From the NCBI GenBank assembly GCA_018698975.1, contig JABIPQ010000142.1:1-56698 (forward strand): 56,698 nt of DNA, written 5' to 3'. Positions within the stretch are counted from its first letter, which is position 1. Each line of letters starts with the position of its first letter. Of the stretch, positions 40,607-50,305 are shown piece by piece. The stretch comes from Gammaproteobacteria bacterium. Lineage in GTDB: Bacteria; Pseudomonadota; Gammaproteobacteria; Pseudomonadales; Pseudohongiellaceae. The notes below the pieces were generated by a model. The model searched no databases, was not told where the DNA came from, and was given only the letters and a program-made list of their open reading frames with translations. Position numbers and translations under genes: made by a program.

Positions 40607-42004
40607 CTAGAAGCTGAATATATCCTCTTCTTCCGGTTTTTCCATATCCTGTTCAAAATTCTTGTCCCAGATCTCTGCCCAGGGCCGCCCGTACATGTCA
40701 GGGATTTCATAGTCTATCACTTCTCCCGGTGAAACAGGGGTGGCATAGCCGTCAATGGGGAAGATTGTCTGTACACATTCCACAAAAACATAGGGGGTAG
40801 CATCCGCATCATCAAATTCATTTTGTTTCACATAATTTCTGACAACTCTCACAGGCTCAACCCACACGTCTTCATCATAGAAGATAGCCTCATGATTAAG
40901 ACCAATAAAGTTACCGTCTTCATCACGATTTGGGGTGTATATCTCGACAGTTTGCATTTTGTTGGAATGCTCAGGGGCTGAATGATTTTTCCAGCCTTGT
41001 ATATTTGAGGTCCAGGTAATCAATGTATCACCTTCCCAGAAGCCTACGGTTTCACCATACCAACGCGGGACATCCTCGCCTAATCTTGGCACCACACCCT
41101 CAGTATTAAATTCACGGCCAATATGAATGTTGGTGATAAAGTTACGAGCAACGCCCGCCATTATTTGCACCATATTGGGGGTCACCATAATGTAATGCTC
41201 CCACACCGCAAATTCATGAAAACGGCGTGTAAAACCTTCCGGCCAGCAGTATTGGGACTGCCACTGAGCCGCATTGGTATTACCATGATGGAAAGTTTCC
41301 TGTACGAAATATTCCTGATATTGATCAGTCAGTAATGAAAGAATCGTAGGGACCTGGTTATAACGCATTTTGTACCAGTACTGATTATTGGGTGTTCTCA
41401 CAGGATGCTGGTAAATCCCGCTCCATTCGCCAGGTACTGTGGCATAGGTATGCTTGGTGGGTCCTCCCCTTTCAGTGGTTTCCTGCATTAGCGCTTCGTA
41501 ATGTGCCTGAGCGCTCTCAAAACCATATGGACTGATTATGGATTCCCTTGGGTAATCATTGTCACATTTACCCCAGGGTGCTGTGGCTGGCGGATTCGGT
41601 CCCATGATCTCGGAGCCGGTTGCATTGGCGCCCCACATATCCTCTATTGCAGCCGAAGAATTACAGCGGTAATAACGCGGGTCCATCCATAAATCACGAT
41701 CAGCGTAGAAATCATCTGATGTAAACAAATCCCTTTCCAGAGGTTCAACACCTTCAGGTGCACCACCTCCCATAGCTCCACCAAGGAAAGTGCGGGCTAC
41801 TCCCGGTTCAAAAAAGCCACCTCGATAAGTCGCACCAGTAACCTCGTATTCATTGGCATCAGCTGCCAGAGGCCAGCCACGCCCGACGCTTTCAAAATCT
41901 ATCTGGGCCGTTGATTGTGCTTGTATATTAATAGCCAGCAGAGCAGCTGCTCCTGCCAGGGCCAGTTGGGAAATAGTGAGAGTGTGTCTTGGCGTAGACT
42001 TCAT
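40607..42004 (-). CDS. secreted protein, GDTLVIDT-like family (long)
   Basis: 465 aa with a signal peptide (LALAGAAALLAINIQAQ). The conserved core WYGETVGFWEGDTLITWTSNIQGW lies near residue 315, followed by IFYDEDVWVEPVRVVR, the counterpart of the 'EDP...TEPW' strand in relatives, and a C-terminal FVECVQTIFPIDG. The N-terminal 300 residues carry DPRYYRCN, CPWG-like Cys and MRYNQVPTILSL, not recognised. It has AGGAACTACG before ATG 42004. Likely operon with the DUF6152 gene. Function unknown. Confidence 0.68.
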   Translation of the reverse strand: MKSTPRHTLTISQLALAGAAALLAINIQAQSTAQIDFESVGRGWPLAADANEYEVTGATYRGGFFEPGVARTFLGGAMGGGAPEGVEPLERDLFTSDDFYADRDLWMDPRYYRCNSSAAIEDMWGANATGSEIMGPNPPATAPWGKCDNDYPRESIISPYGFESAQAHYEALMQETTERGGPTKHTYATVPGEWSGIYQHPVRTPNNQYWYKMRYNQVPTILSLLTDQYQEYFVQETFHHGNTNAAQWQSQYCWPEGFTRRFHEFAVWEHYIMVTPNMVQIMAGVARNFITNIHIGREFNTEGVVPRLGEDVPRWYGETVGFWEGDTLITWTSNIQGWKNHSAPEHSNKMQTVEIYTPNRDEDGNFIGLNHEAIFYDEDVWVEPVRVVRNYVKQNEFDDADATPYVFVECVQTIFPIDGYATPVSPGEVIDYEIPDMYGRPWAEIWDKNFEQDMEKPEEEDIFSF

Positions 42005-42144
42005 CGTAGTTCCTTTTTTACTTTCTTTTATTTATTTTTGTTTTTGTTAACTTTTTTCTTATTGTGCCGACGCTATAACTACGGGTAACTTCTGCTCGAG
42101 TATAAATTTACTGCCTGTAAAACACCATGACTGCTGTCAAATAA

Positions 42145-42906
42145 CTAGTTTTTTAAACGGTAACCCGTTTTGAATATCCAGTATAACAAGATGATACATA
42201 GGCTGAGAAAAAACAGGGTCATCAAGATGCTAACGGTAACATTAACATCTGAAATTTCGTAAAAGCTCCAACGAAATCCACTGACCAGATATACCACCGG
42301 GTTAAACAACGATACCTTCTGCCAGAATTCCGGCAACATGCTGAGCGAATAAAAACTGCCACCAAGAAAAGTAAGTGGCATCACTATCAAAAGAGGAATT
42401 ATATTAAGTTTTTCAAAATTATCGGCCCAGATACCAATGATGAATCCAAACATACTAAAAGTAGTGGCGGTGAGTACCAGAAATAACAGCATGAAAAAAG
42501 GATGCAATACTTGCATGTCTACAAACAGGGTTGCAGTAGCCAAAATAATCGAACCAACCATTACCGCTTTGGTAGCAGCTGCTCCGACATAACCCAGCAC
42601 AATCTCTGCTGGTGACACAGGTGCTGAAAGCATCTCATAGATAGTCCCGGTGAAACGGGGAAAATAAATGCCAAATGACGCATTGGAAATACTCTGGGTT
42701 AACAGAGACATCATCACCAATCCTGGCACTAGAAATGCGGCATAACTTACTCCTCCAATATCACTCATTCGAGACCCTATGGCACTACCAAAAACCACAA
42801 AATACAAGGATGTAGAGACCACTGGAGAAATAATACTCTGTGCAATTGTGCGCCAGGTACGCGCCATTTCAAATTTATAGATTGCCTTGACTGCGTAATA
42901 ATTCAT
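42145..42906 (-). CDS. ABC-2 type transport permease
   Basis: 253 aa with six membrane segments. It opens with [33 protein letters not shown] and carries the ABC-2 signature [27 protein letters not shown], with [19 protein letters not shown] later. This is the NodJ/DrrB-like class that exports lipids, polysaccharides or drugs. It overlaps the ATPase gene by 4 bp (ATGA). No accessory gene hints at the cargo. Confidence 0.85.
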   Translation of the reverse strand: MNYYAVKAIYKFEMARTWRTIAQSIISPVVSTSLYFVVFGSAIGSRMSDIGGVSYAAFLVPGLVMMSLLTQSISNASFGIYFPRFTGTIYEMLSAPVSPAEIVLGYVGAAATKAVMVGSIILATATLFVDMQVLHPFFMLLFLVLTATTFSMFGFIIGIWADNFEKLNIIPLLIVMPLTFLGGSFYSLSMLPEFWQKVSLFNPVVYLVSGFRWSFYEISDVNVTVSILMTLFFLSLCIILLYWIFKTGYRLKN

Positions 42907-43823
42907 TTCTTCACCAGGTTAACAAAAATTTCTTCAAGGGAATTCTGCATGGTTTCCAGATCCCTGAACTGTATATCGGCTTTTTCAAGCCCATCGAGCA
43001 AGGAGGTAATGTCCGAGCTATCCTGCTGCACATCATAGGTATAAACCAGGTCCATACCTGAATTCTTAATGATCAGATTAAACTCTTTCAGTGACTCAGG
43101 TACGGCCTCAATGGCATGGCTTAAATGTAAAGTTAGACGCTTTTCACCCAGCTTCTGCATCAATGCGTTTTTTTCCTCAACAAGAATAAGCTCCCCCTGA
43201 TTGATGATGCCGATACGATCAGCCATCTCTTCTGCTTCTTCAATATAATGTGTCGTCAAAATTATTGTGACACCTGACTCTCTTAACTCTCTAACCACTT
43301 GCCACATATCCTTTCGCAACTCAACATCAACCCCTGCGGTTGGCTCATCAAGAAAAAGTATTCTTGGCTCATGTGCGAGCGCCTTGCCAATCATCACTCG
43401 ACGTTTCATGCCGCCGGACAAGGTCATAATTTTGTTATCCTTTTTATCCCACAATGAAAGTGATTTGAGCACTTTTTCCAGATGCACGGGATCAGGCCCC
43501 TTGCCAAATAAGCCTCGGGAAAATGCCAGGGTAGACCAAACAGATTCAAAAGCATCTGTGTGCAATTCCTGGGGCACAAGCCCAATATTGGAACGTGCCT
43601 GTCGGTAATCCTTGATGATGTCATAGCCATTTACAGTGATATTTCCCTCTGAGGGATTCACTATTCCGCAAACGATACTAATTAGCGTAGTCTTGCCAGC
43701 CCCATTGGGTCCCAACAAAGCGATGATTTCACCGTCCCTTATTTCCAGATTCACATTTTTCAGCGCCTGGAATCCAGACTCATAAGTCTTCGAAAGATTT
43801 TTAATGGCGATAACTGAGTTCAT
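42903..43823 (-). CDS. ABC transporter ATP-binding protein
   Basis: 306 aa. Walker [10 protein letters not shown] near residue 38, signature [15 protein letters not shown] near 136, Walker [13 protein letters not shown] near 158, switch His in [11 protein letters not shown]. The C-terminal extension of about 80 residues is typical of NodI/DrrA-like ATPases. AGGAAACC precedes the ATG. It forms a two-gene exporter with the permease; no accessory protein is linked. Confidence 0.9.
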   Translation of the reverse strand: MNSVIAIKNLSKTYESGFQALKNVNLEIRDGEIIALLGPNGAGKTTLISIVCGIVNPSEGNITVNGYDIIKDYRQARSNIGLVPQELHTDAFESVWSTLAFSRGLFGKGPDPVHLEKVLKSLSLWDKKDNKIMTLSGGMKRRVMIGKALAHEPRILFLDEPTAGVDVELRKDMWQVVRELRESGVTIILTTHYIEEAEEMADRIGIINQGELILVEEKNALMQKLGEKRLTLHLSHAIEAVPESLKEFNLIIKNSGMDLVYTYDVQQDSSDITSLLDGLEKADIQFRDLETMQNSLEEIFVNLVKK

Positions 43824-43902
43824 GGTTTCCTAATACAATAAAAATGAAAAATAAAATGCCCAGGCTATCCCGGACATTTATTTGAGTATTTTATAAGGGC
43901 TG

Positions 43903-44256
43903 CTACTGGTACTGGCAACTGATATCGTTCGGGTTGCCGGCGCAGAATTGTCGGACAAACTGGTCTATAACCAGGCAACTGCCAGCAACCATTGTGGTAT
44001 TACTGGCCTGTCTGACCAGATCATCAGCCGTCGATAAAGGTTTGTCTTCTTCAGCAGGTATTTCATCAGGTGACATTCTAGGCTCAACTGACTGCGCAAG
44101 GACTGTTAGTGTTTTGACACCCTTGCTCTCTACTACGCTATCAAATTCAGTACCCTTGCTTTCATCTGCTTTTAAATTTTCCTGCGCCATTAGCATTGAG
44201 CCCGGAAGCAAGGCAATGAGAAAAAGGAATAAGGCTGTTTGTTTTAACATTTTCAT
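43903..44256 (-). CDS. small secreted protein, unknown
   Basis: 117 aa with a clear signal peptide (TALFLFLIALLPGSMLMAQ). The mature part is acidic, then ends with three Cys in CLVIDQFVRQFCAGNPNDISC. I recognise no family. A disulfide-stabilised periplasmic or exported peptide is possible. It lies 79 bp upstream of the ABC exporter start on the same strand, so it could be the first gene of that unit, but no peptidase-type leader is seen. Confidence 0.5.
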   Translation of the reverse strand: MKMLKQTALFLFLIALLPGSMLMAQENLKADESKGTEFDSVVESKGVKTLTVLAQSVEPRMSPDEIPAEEDKPLSTADDLVRQASNTTMVAGSCLVIDQFVRQFCAGNPNDISCQYQ

Positions 44257-44374
44257 GAAAATAAGTGTTGTATAAAATTTAAGGTCCGAACAGCGTTTTA
44301 TTGTTTCAATTGTAAAAGACTCTAAAGCGCCTGTCTAAACCAAGATAGTCAATACAGATAAATAATTCACATAT

Positions 44375-44403
44375 AAAAAGGCAGGCCTGAGGCCCGCCTT
44401 TTT
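44375..44403. terminator. bidirectional intrinsic terminator
   Basis: AAAAAGGC-A-GGCCTGAGGCC-C-GCCTTTTT forms a stem with one A-C mismatch and T-runs on both strands. It stands after the leftward MFS gene, whose stop is at 44429. Confidence 0.8.
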
Positions 44404-44428
44404 AACTCACTTTATGTGATCCTGCCGA

Positions 44429-45802
44429 TCAGCCTGATGCTGCTGGCGCCATTCCTTCTGCATTAACATGATCAGTCACCGGCGTATCTGCTGGTCTGTC
44501 ATCATTCAGCTTCAGGAATATCAGTACGATAGCTGCCATTGCCGAGCCTGACCCCATGACCAGAGCTACGGTCGGTAAGGTAGAACCTGCGTCAAACATA
44601 ACCCCTGCCAGGATTGGCGACAATACGGCACCGGCTCGGCCTACACCAATCACAAAACCTGTGCCAGTGGCGCGAACATGAGTCGGGAATGAATAAGCAA
44701 CAATGGAGTACAGACCGGAAACACCAGCATTACCAAAAAATCCGGCAAATGCTGCCAGTAATTCCATTCTGCCAAGATCTTCTGGAGTTCGTCCAAATAT
44801 GGCAACGCCAACCGTGGTCAGGAACAAAATCCCTATTGTTAAAGGTTTTAATCCGAAGCGAGCGGTTAACACACCAAAAGTAATACCCCCCAGTACACCA
44901 CCGATATTGGCCCATTTCAGTACGCCACCAGCTGCGGCTGCCTCAAAGCCCATATCCGCAACAATTTTTGGAGTCCATTTGAGAATGAAATAGAAGGTAG
45001 TGATATGCAGGAAGTACGCCGCCGTCACCAAAATAGTAATCATTGCCAGGCTCTTGGAGAAAATATCACCAACAGACTTTTTCTTTTCCTCGTCATTCAC
45101 ATCTGGCAATACAGAAATTACTGCATGACCGAGCTTTTTAAGAGAGTGATTAATTTTATCCAGGGCATTTTCTGGTTGCTTTCGTGTCAACCAGTGAACT
45201 GATTCTGGCACCAGAAAGTAAACTACTGGAATCAGGAAACCCGTTACGATAGACCCAAAGTAAAAAACTGAGCGCCAGTCAAAATTCACTAACAGATATT
45301 TCTGGGCTATTTCACCGCCGATTACACCCCCCAATGGATAGCCAATAACCATCAGGGATATGCACATGCTGCGCCATTTGGTATTTGAGAACTCTGCCAC
45401 TGTTGCATTGGTGCAGGAGAGCATGCCACCAATACCCAGGCCAGTCAGGACACGCCAGACCATGAGAATATTCGCTGATGACGAGGTGGTTGCAAGGAAC
45501 ATACCTGCAGACATTACAATCAAACAGCCAAGCAATGTGGTGCGGCGACCATATTTGTCAGCAACGCCACCTAGAAGAATAGAGCCAAAGGCCATGCCCA
45601 CCAGTTCAGCAGCAAGGACGAAACCGAGCGCTGTCTGACTGATGCCCCATTCCTGAGAAATACCGGGAGCAGCAAAGCTGATTGCAAGGACATCAAATCC
45701 ATCCATTGCGTTGAGAAAAACAGTAATGGCAACGACGATCATCATTGCCGGGGTCATACCTGACTGGTCAATTATATTACGTGGATCGGTAGGAGTGTTC
45801 AT
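44429..45802 (-). CDS. MFS transporter, AAHS (aromatic acid:H+ symporter) family
   Basis: 457 aa with 12 membrane segments. DGFDVLAISFAAPGISQEWGIS and the loop GGVADKYGRRTTLLG are the family signatures of PcaK/BenK-like transporters; the second half repeats GVLTARFGLKPLTIG. The Asp in the first helix (MDGFD) is the one needed for aromatic acid uptake in PcaK. It probably imports an aromatic or short organic acid with protons. It stands alone, but the LigI-like operon 5 kb away fits aromatic catabolism. Confidence 0.87.
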   Translation of the reverse strand: MNTPTDPRNIIDQSGMTPAMMIVVAITVFLNAMDGFDVLAISFAAPGISQEWGISQTALGFVLAAELVGMAFGSILLGGVADKYGRRTTLLGCLIVMSAGMFLATTSSSANILMVWRVLTGLGIGGMLSCTNATVAEFSNTKWRSMCISLMVIGYPLGGVIGGEIAQKYLLVNFDWRSVFYFGSIVTGFLIPVVYFLVPESVHWLTRKQPENALDKINHSLKKLGHAVISVLPDVNDEEKKKSVGDIFSKSLAMITILVTAAYFLHITTFYFILKWTPKIVADMGFEAAAAGGVLKWANIGGVLGGITFGVLTARFGLKPLTIGILFLTTVGVAIFGRTPEDLGRMELLAAFAGFFGNAGVSGLYSIVAYSFPTHVRATGTGFVIGVGRAGAVLSPILAGVMFDAGSTLPTVALVMGSGSAMAAIVLIFLKLNDDRPADTPVTDHVNAEGMAPAASG

Positions 45803-45924
45803 GGTAGCTAGTGTCCCCTTTAAATTTTAATCTTGTGACATCATTGTGTGATGGCAGAGCAAATAGTGTTTTTATTTTTAGTTAAGCGCTGAAGCATAAT
45901 CCACCAGTGTGCACATGACAAGAA

Positions 45925-45943
45925 CAGCTTGGTAACCAAGCTG
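45925..45943. promoter_or_regulatory. perfect 19-bp palindrome, candidate operator
   Basis: CAGCTTGGTAACCAAGCTG is a perfect inverted repeat around a central A/T. It lies 123 bp upstream of the leftward MFS start and 120 bp upstream of the rightward MBL start. Its place in a divergent intergenic region and lack of T-run argue for a protein-binding site, not a terminator. The regulator is not in view. Confidence 0.5.
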
Positions 45944-46062
45944 ACATTGAGCAACTCAGTATGGATTCTGGATTGTTTATCAGTGCTACTCTATACTCTC
46001 ATTTCCCGACTTTACGGTCTGTGCAGTCTTTCAAACTATAATTAATATTAACGCTGAGCAGT

Positions 46063-47004
46063 ATGAATATCACAAAAACTTCTGATTTTACGCCTTACCT
46101 GGACAGTCGACATTTGCTGTCATTATTCACTGTTTTACTGCTTTCCTGCCTGATTCTTGCCTACCCGGTCAGCGCACAGGAAATGAGAACACAGGATCTG
46201 GGCAATGCACTGGTACTGATTTCCGGCAGTGGTAGCAATATTTTGACCAAACAGGCCGACGACGGACAGGTACTGGTTGTTGACGGTGGCCTGGAAGCCT
46301 ATGCACAGCAGACCCTGACCACCATTGCCGATGCCACGGATAAAGGACAAATCTCATTACTGATTAATTCCCACTGGCATCCTGAACAAACTGGTCTGAA
46401 TCGAATTCTGGGCAATCAGGGCGTTACGATTTTTGCCCATGAAAACACCCGGCAGTGGCTGACCACCACCATCACCAGGCCCTGGGAAAACAACACCTTT
46501 GCCGCTTTTCCTGCAACTGCTCAGCCAGCCGACACTTTCTATCACTACGGTGAGCTGAATCATGGCGATACAACAGTACAGTATGGCTATCTGCGCCAGT
46601 CACATACTGATGGCGATATGTATGTCTACTTTCCCGATGAAAATGTCCTGCATGGAGGCGGTGTTCTCGCTAATGACGGCTGGCCCTTAATGGACTGGTG
46701 GACTGGTGGCTGGATCGGCGGCCTTGTCGATGGTCTGGAAGTGCTGTTAGAGATTGCCAATGACGACACGATTATCGTCCCGGCTAATGGTCCTTTAATG
46801 AGCAAAGCCGATCTGCAAGCTATGCGAGATATGTACGACACTATATTCCAACGCATCAGTACCGGCTTTAGAGCGGCAAACAGTGTGGAGGTGACTCTTT
46901 CTGAAATGCCCACGGCTGAATTTAATGAGCAAAATGGGGATCCCGCAGAGTTTATTCGCAGAGCTCATGAGAGCCTTATCCCCCATTACACACCTGATGC
47001 TTGA
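46063..47004 (+). CDS. secreted MBL-fold protein, degenerate metal site
   Basis: 313 aa. A long signal or anchor (LSLFTVLLLSCLILAYPVSAQ, ending about residue 38) leads into a body parallel to the 14708 protein: GSGSNILT, LVVDGG, NSHWHPEQTGLNRI, FAHENTRQWL, QSHTDGDMYVYF, WWTGGWIGG. Here HxHxDH reads H-W-H-P-E-Q: the first two His are kept but the Asp is Glu and the last His is Gln. No Tat motif is seen, unlike the paralogue. It is the first gene of the second cluster. Function unknown. Confidence 0.75.
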   Translation: MNITKTSDFTPYLDSRHLLSLFTVLLLSCLILAYPVSAQEMRTQDLGNALVLISGSGSNILTKQADDGQVLVVDGGLEAYAQQTLTTIADATDKGQISLLINSHWHPEQTGLNRILGNQGVTIFAHENTRQWLTTTITRPWENNTFAAFPATAQPADTFYHYGELNHGDTTVQYGYLRQSHTDGDMYVYFPDENVLHGGGVLANDGWPLMDWWTGGWIGGLVDGLEVLLEIANDDTIIVPANGPLMSKADLQAMRDMYDTIFQRISTGFRAANSVEVTLSEMPTAEFNEQNGDPAEFIRRAHESLIPHYTPDA

Positions 47005-47319
47005 GGGGCGGTGTTTTACCTGAGCTTGAAATTCATATTATTTCGACATTTCTGCCAGATTATTAATGTAAGTTATTGAAATATAATATTTTTACTACAT
47101 TTATGAGTACAATTTAAATCTGACCTACGCTGGCTTGCGTATTGTCAGTAAGCAGGCATGAGCCGCAGTCACAAGCAGTCTGCCCCATGCAGCACCCACT
47201 TTTAAAACAAATTGAGATGAAAAAATCACTGATTTTCAGTAGTATCGGTATCCAGCTATCTGGCAGCCAATAAATAGACGACAAAGCAGGATCTGCAAGT
47301 AATCCTGGAGGTTAAGAAC
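47005..47319. other. 315-bp gap at the place where a DUF1592 gene is expected
   Basis: This gap separates the MBL and DUF1552 genes. In the first cluster the same position holds a 2.4-kb DUF1592 gene. I see no remnant domain here. A short frame at 47217-47273 encodes MKKSLIFSSIGIQLSGSQ and stops; its MKK-plus-hydrophobic start could be a leftover signal peptide, but this is weak. A GGAGG ribosome site at its end serves the next gene. AT-rich promoter-like stretches lie at 47060-47120. Confidence 0.5.
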
Positions 47320-48630
47320 ATGTTCATTAGCAAAAAATATCTTTCTCGCCGTACCGTACTTAGAGGCATGGGCACCAGTGTTGCTCTTCCCCTTCTTGAC
47401 GCAATGGTGCCGGCAGCCACAGCACTGGCACAGACTGCAGCCAATGTTCAGCCGCGTATGGGCTTTGTGTTTTTTCCTCATGGTGCCGTGATGGAACGCT
47501 GGACACCAACGACTGTTGGATCTGACTTTATCGTTCCCGAAATTCTGGCTCCGGCTGCCAGTCATAAAAGTAAAATGACGATTGTTTCCGGCCTGCGCAA
47601 CAAGCCAGCCGAGAGCAATGACCCTCATGGAATCGTCGCAGGCACCTGGCTCAGATGTGTAGCCCCTGGTGATACGAGCGACCCTGCCAAAGGGGTAACT
47701 CTGGATCAGATTGCGGCGCAGAGAATGGGCCAGGGCACAACATTCCCGTCTATAGAAGTCGGCACTCCTACAGGTGGACCTTGTGCTCCCGGTTTTTCCT
47801 GCTCTTTCGGCAACTCCCTGTCATTCCAGACACCGGAATTATCTCTGCCTATTGAAAATAATCCGAGAAAACTTTTCTTCCAGCTATTTGGTCAGGGTGA
47901 TAACTCTGCAGAACGCACCGCTATTGTTAACGAAACTGGCAGCATCCTTGATTCCATCATGGGGGATGCAACAGCCTTACAGAAAAAACTTGGCTCAGAA
48001 GATATCGCCCGGGTAGACACCTACCTTGAATCAGTGCGTGAAATTGAGCGCAGAGTTGAAATGATGAAAAGTCAGGATTTGACCGGCGTGGACATTCCCG
48101 CTGCCCCTGTAGGCATTCCCAGCGACTTTGAAGAACATTTGACGATCATGTTTGATCTCATTGCTCTGGCTTACCAGATTAACTTAACCAATGTGGCAAC
48201 TTTCATGATGGAGAAAGAAGTCAGCATGAGAACCTATGCCAACCTTGGTGTTACAGAAGCATTCCATCCCTTGTCTCATCATGGTGATGATCCTGATAAA
48301 AAAGCCAGGTTGACACGAGTACAGGCTTTCCATACACAGGTATTTAATGGCTTCCTGGACAAACTGGATGCAATGGATGAGGGCAACGGCTCGGTACTGG
48401 ATAATTCCATTATCCTGTTCGGCTCAAATATGAGCAACAGTGACAAACACAACCAGGACCCACTCCCAAATGCAGTATTCGGCCTGGGTGGCGGTTCTAT
48501 AAAAGGTGGTCAGCATCTGATGTATTCTCAGGATACTCCCCATGCCAACCTCCTGCTGACCCTGCTTAATAAAGCGGGTGTTGAACAGGAAAGCTTTGGT
48601 GATGCGACAGGTGTACTGGGCGACGTCTGA
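47320..48630 (+). CDS. Tat-exported DUF1552 protein (paralogue)
   Basis: 436 aa. Tat signal SRRTVLRGMGTSVALPLLDAM, almost identical to the paralogue at 18121, cut near TALAQ. Body: GFVFFPHGAV, VSGLRNKP, YLESVREIERRVE, AFHPLSHHGDD, ILFGSNMSNSDKHNQ, AVFGLGGG. Both copies have the His-rich FHPLSHH segment, a possible metal site (inference). GGAGG lies 8 bp before the ATG. DUF1552 proteins usually accompany DUF1592 proteins, which are missing here. The ankyrin gene follows 40 bp on. Confidence 0.9.
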   Translation: MFISKKYLSRRTVLRGMGTSVALPLLDAMVPAATALAQTAANVQPRMGFVFFPHGAVMERWTPTTVGSDFIVPEILAPAASHKSKMTIVSGLRNKPAESNDPHGIVAGTWLRCVAPGDTSDPAKGVTLDQIAAQRMGQGTTFPSIEVGTPTGGPCAPGFSCSFGNSLSFQTPELSLPIENNPRKLFFQLFGQGDNSAERTAIVNETGSILDSIMGDATALQKKLGSEDIARVDTYLESVREIERRVEMMKSQDLTGVDIPAAPVGIPSDFEEHLTIMFDLIALAYQINLTNVATFMMEKEVSMRTYANLGVTEAFHPLSHHGDDPDKKARLTRVQAFHTQVFNGFLDKLDAMDEGNGSVLDNSIILFGSNMSNSDKHNQDPLPNAVFGLGGGSIKGGQHLMYSQDTPHANLLLTLLNKAGVEQESFGDATGVLGDV

Positions 48631-48670
48631 CAGAACATTGCAATCTATCTCTGCAGGACATAAGCATTTA

Positions 48671-50293
48671 ATGAAAGCCTTTTACCGCTCACTCACACTT
48701 ACCCTGTTCTGTCTGTTCAGTAGCACTCCCCTGTATGCACACGGCAATCTGGTGGATGTAGTTGCCGAAGGTAATCGCTCGCATGCCCTTGAAATGATCC
48801 AGGAGGGAGCGGATGTTAATACTCTTCAGTCAGATGGCTCCTCTGCCCTGCTCTACGCCATTTATCAGGATGACCTCGAACTGGTTCGCGCTCTGGTAGA
48901 TGCCGGCGCCCAAATCAATCAACGTAATGAATATGGCGCCAGCACCATGGGTGAGGCCGCCATGCTGGGCAATGTAGACATTCTCAACATATTGTTGAGC
49001 AATGGCGCCGATGCCAACCTGAGTAATCTGGAAGGGGAAGCCCCGCTTATGGTCGTGGCCAGAGCGGGCAACGTCCCTGCCGCCGAATTACTTTTGCAGT
49101 ATGGTGCTGATATAGATGCCAGAGAACAATGGGGCGGACAAACCGCAGCCATGTGGGCTGCAGCACAGCTGCAACCTGCAATGCTCGAAGCACTTATCGC
49201 TCATGGCGCAGACATAGACCTGAAGAGTTTCGCCCGTAACTGGGATCACACCATGATGAATGAACCTCGCCCAAAAGATATGAATAATGGTGGCTTTTCC
49301 CCTCTTCACTATGCTGCCCGTGAAGGATGCGTGGAATGTATCAGGGTCCTTGCAGAAGGTGGGGCAGATCTGAATGCCATTGATCCAGATGGAGTATCTC
49401 CGCTGAACCTTGCGCTGATAAACGTACATTTTGAAACCGCTGTTGCCCTCATCAATGCTGGTGCAGATATCAACCAATGGGATATTTTTGGGCGTGCGCC
49501 TTTATTTAATGCCATTGACCTGCACACATTGCCAACCGGGGGCAGGCCTGATATCCCTTCCGATGATGTAACCACGGGTTACGATGTTGCCAAACTGCTG
49601 CTTGAGAAAGGCGCCAATCCAAACATGCAACTCAAGCTCAGACCCCCCTATCGAAACGCAGTTTTTGACAGAGGCTCAGACAACCCACTTTCCACTGGAG
49701 CGACCCCTCTACTGCGTGCAGCACGCTCTGCAGATACCGAATCAGTGAAATTACTGCTTGAACACGGAGCATTGGTTGACCTGCCCAATGCCAGCGGACA
49801 TACCCCATTGCTGGCTGTTTCCGGAGTCCAGTGGGCCGCCGCACCAACTCGAGGACGCTTTAAAACCGAAGAGGACAGTATTGATACGATTAATGTCTTG
49901 CTTGCTGCCGGTGCTGACATTAATGCTCTGACTGGCGACCCAACCCGTCGTCCAGATAATAAAATTTTTCCCGATCGCCCTGAAGGACCTGATCGCTATG
50001 GGCGTGGCAGTGTATTCGCCGATGGCCAGACAGCATTGCATGCCGCGGCAAAAGTAGGCTGGAACAAAATCGTACAAACTCTTATTGACAATGGCATCGC
50101 CCAGGAAGTGAAAGACGACGCTGGCCGCACGCCTTTTGATCTTGCCATGGGGCGTTACTCCGCTGGCTTTCTGCAGCCGCCACCAGAGCCCTTACTGGAA
50201 ACTGCAATAATATTGCAGAATGCTTGTATGCAAAGTGATAACTGCCTCATGGCAGAACCTGTAGATTTCAACAATCTTGAAGGTATACAGTAA
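48671..50293 (+). CDS. secreted ankyrin-repeat protein (paralogue)
   Basis: 540 aa with a signal peptide (SLTLTLFCLFSSTPLYA|HGN). About eleven ankyrin repeats, e.g. ALLYAIYQDDLELVRALVDAGA and PLMVVARAGNVPAAELLLQYGAD, with inserts at about 183-205 (FARNWDHTMMNEPRPKD) and a longer one near 430-455 that the first paralogue lacks. The segments TLPTGGRPD and LLEKGANPN are shared. ATG 48671 starts the signal; the frame is open back to 48578 inside the DUF1552 gene. A terminator follows at 50306. Confidence 0.88.
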   Translation: MKAFYRSLTLTLFCLFSSTPLYAHGNLVDVVAEGNRSHALEMIQEGADVNTLQSDGSSALLYAIYQDDLELVRALVDAGAQINQRNEYGASTMGEAAMLGNVDILNILLSNGADANLSNLEGEAPLMVVARAGNVPAAELLLQYGADIDAREQWGGQTAAMWAAAQLQPAMLEALIAHGADIDLKSFARNWDHTMMNEPRPKDMNNGGFSPLHYAAREGCVECIRVLAEGGADLNAIDPDGVSPLNLALINVHFETAVALINAGADINQWDIFGRAPLFNAIDLHTLPTGGRPDIPSDDVTTGYDVAKLLLEKGANPNMQLKLRPPYRNAVFDRGSDNPLSTGATPLLRAARSADTESVKLLLEHGALVDLPNASGHTPLLAVSGVQWAAAPTRGRFKTEEDSIDTINVLLAAGADINALTGDPTRRPDNKIFPDRPEGPDRYGRGSVFADGQTALHAAAKVGWNKIVQTLIDNGIAQEVKDDAGRTPFDLAMGRYSAGFLQPPPEPLLETAIILQNACMQSDNCLMAEPVDFNNLEGIQ

Positions 50294-50305
50294 TACCCTC
50301 CAATA

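Noticed and set aside
49309-49575. Minus-strand frame inside the ankyrin gene
   Set aside because: Ankyrin coding DNA is repeat-rich and gives long antisense frames by codon bias.
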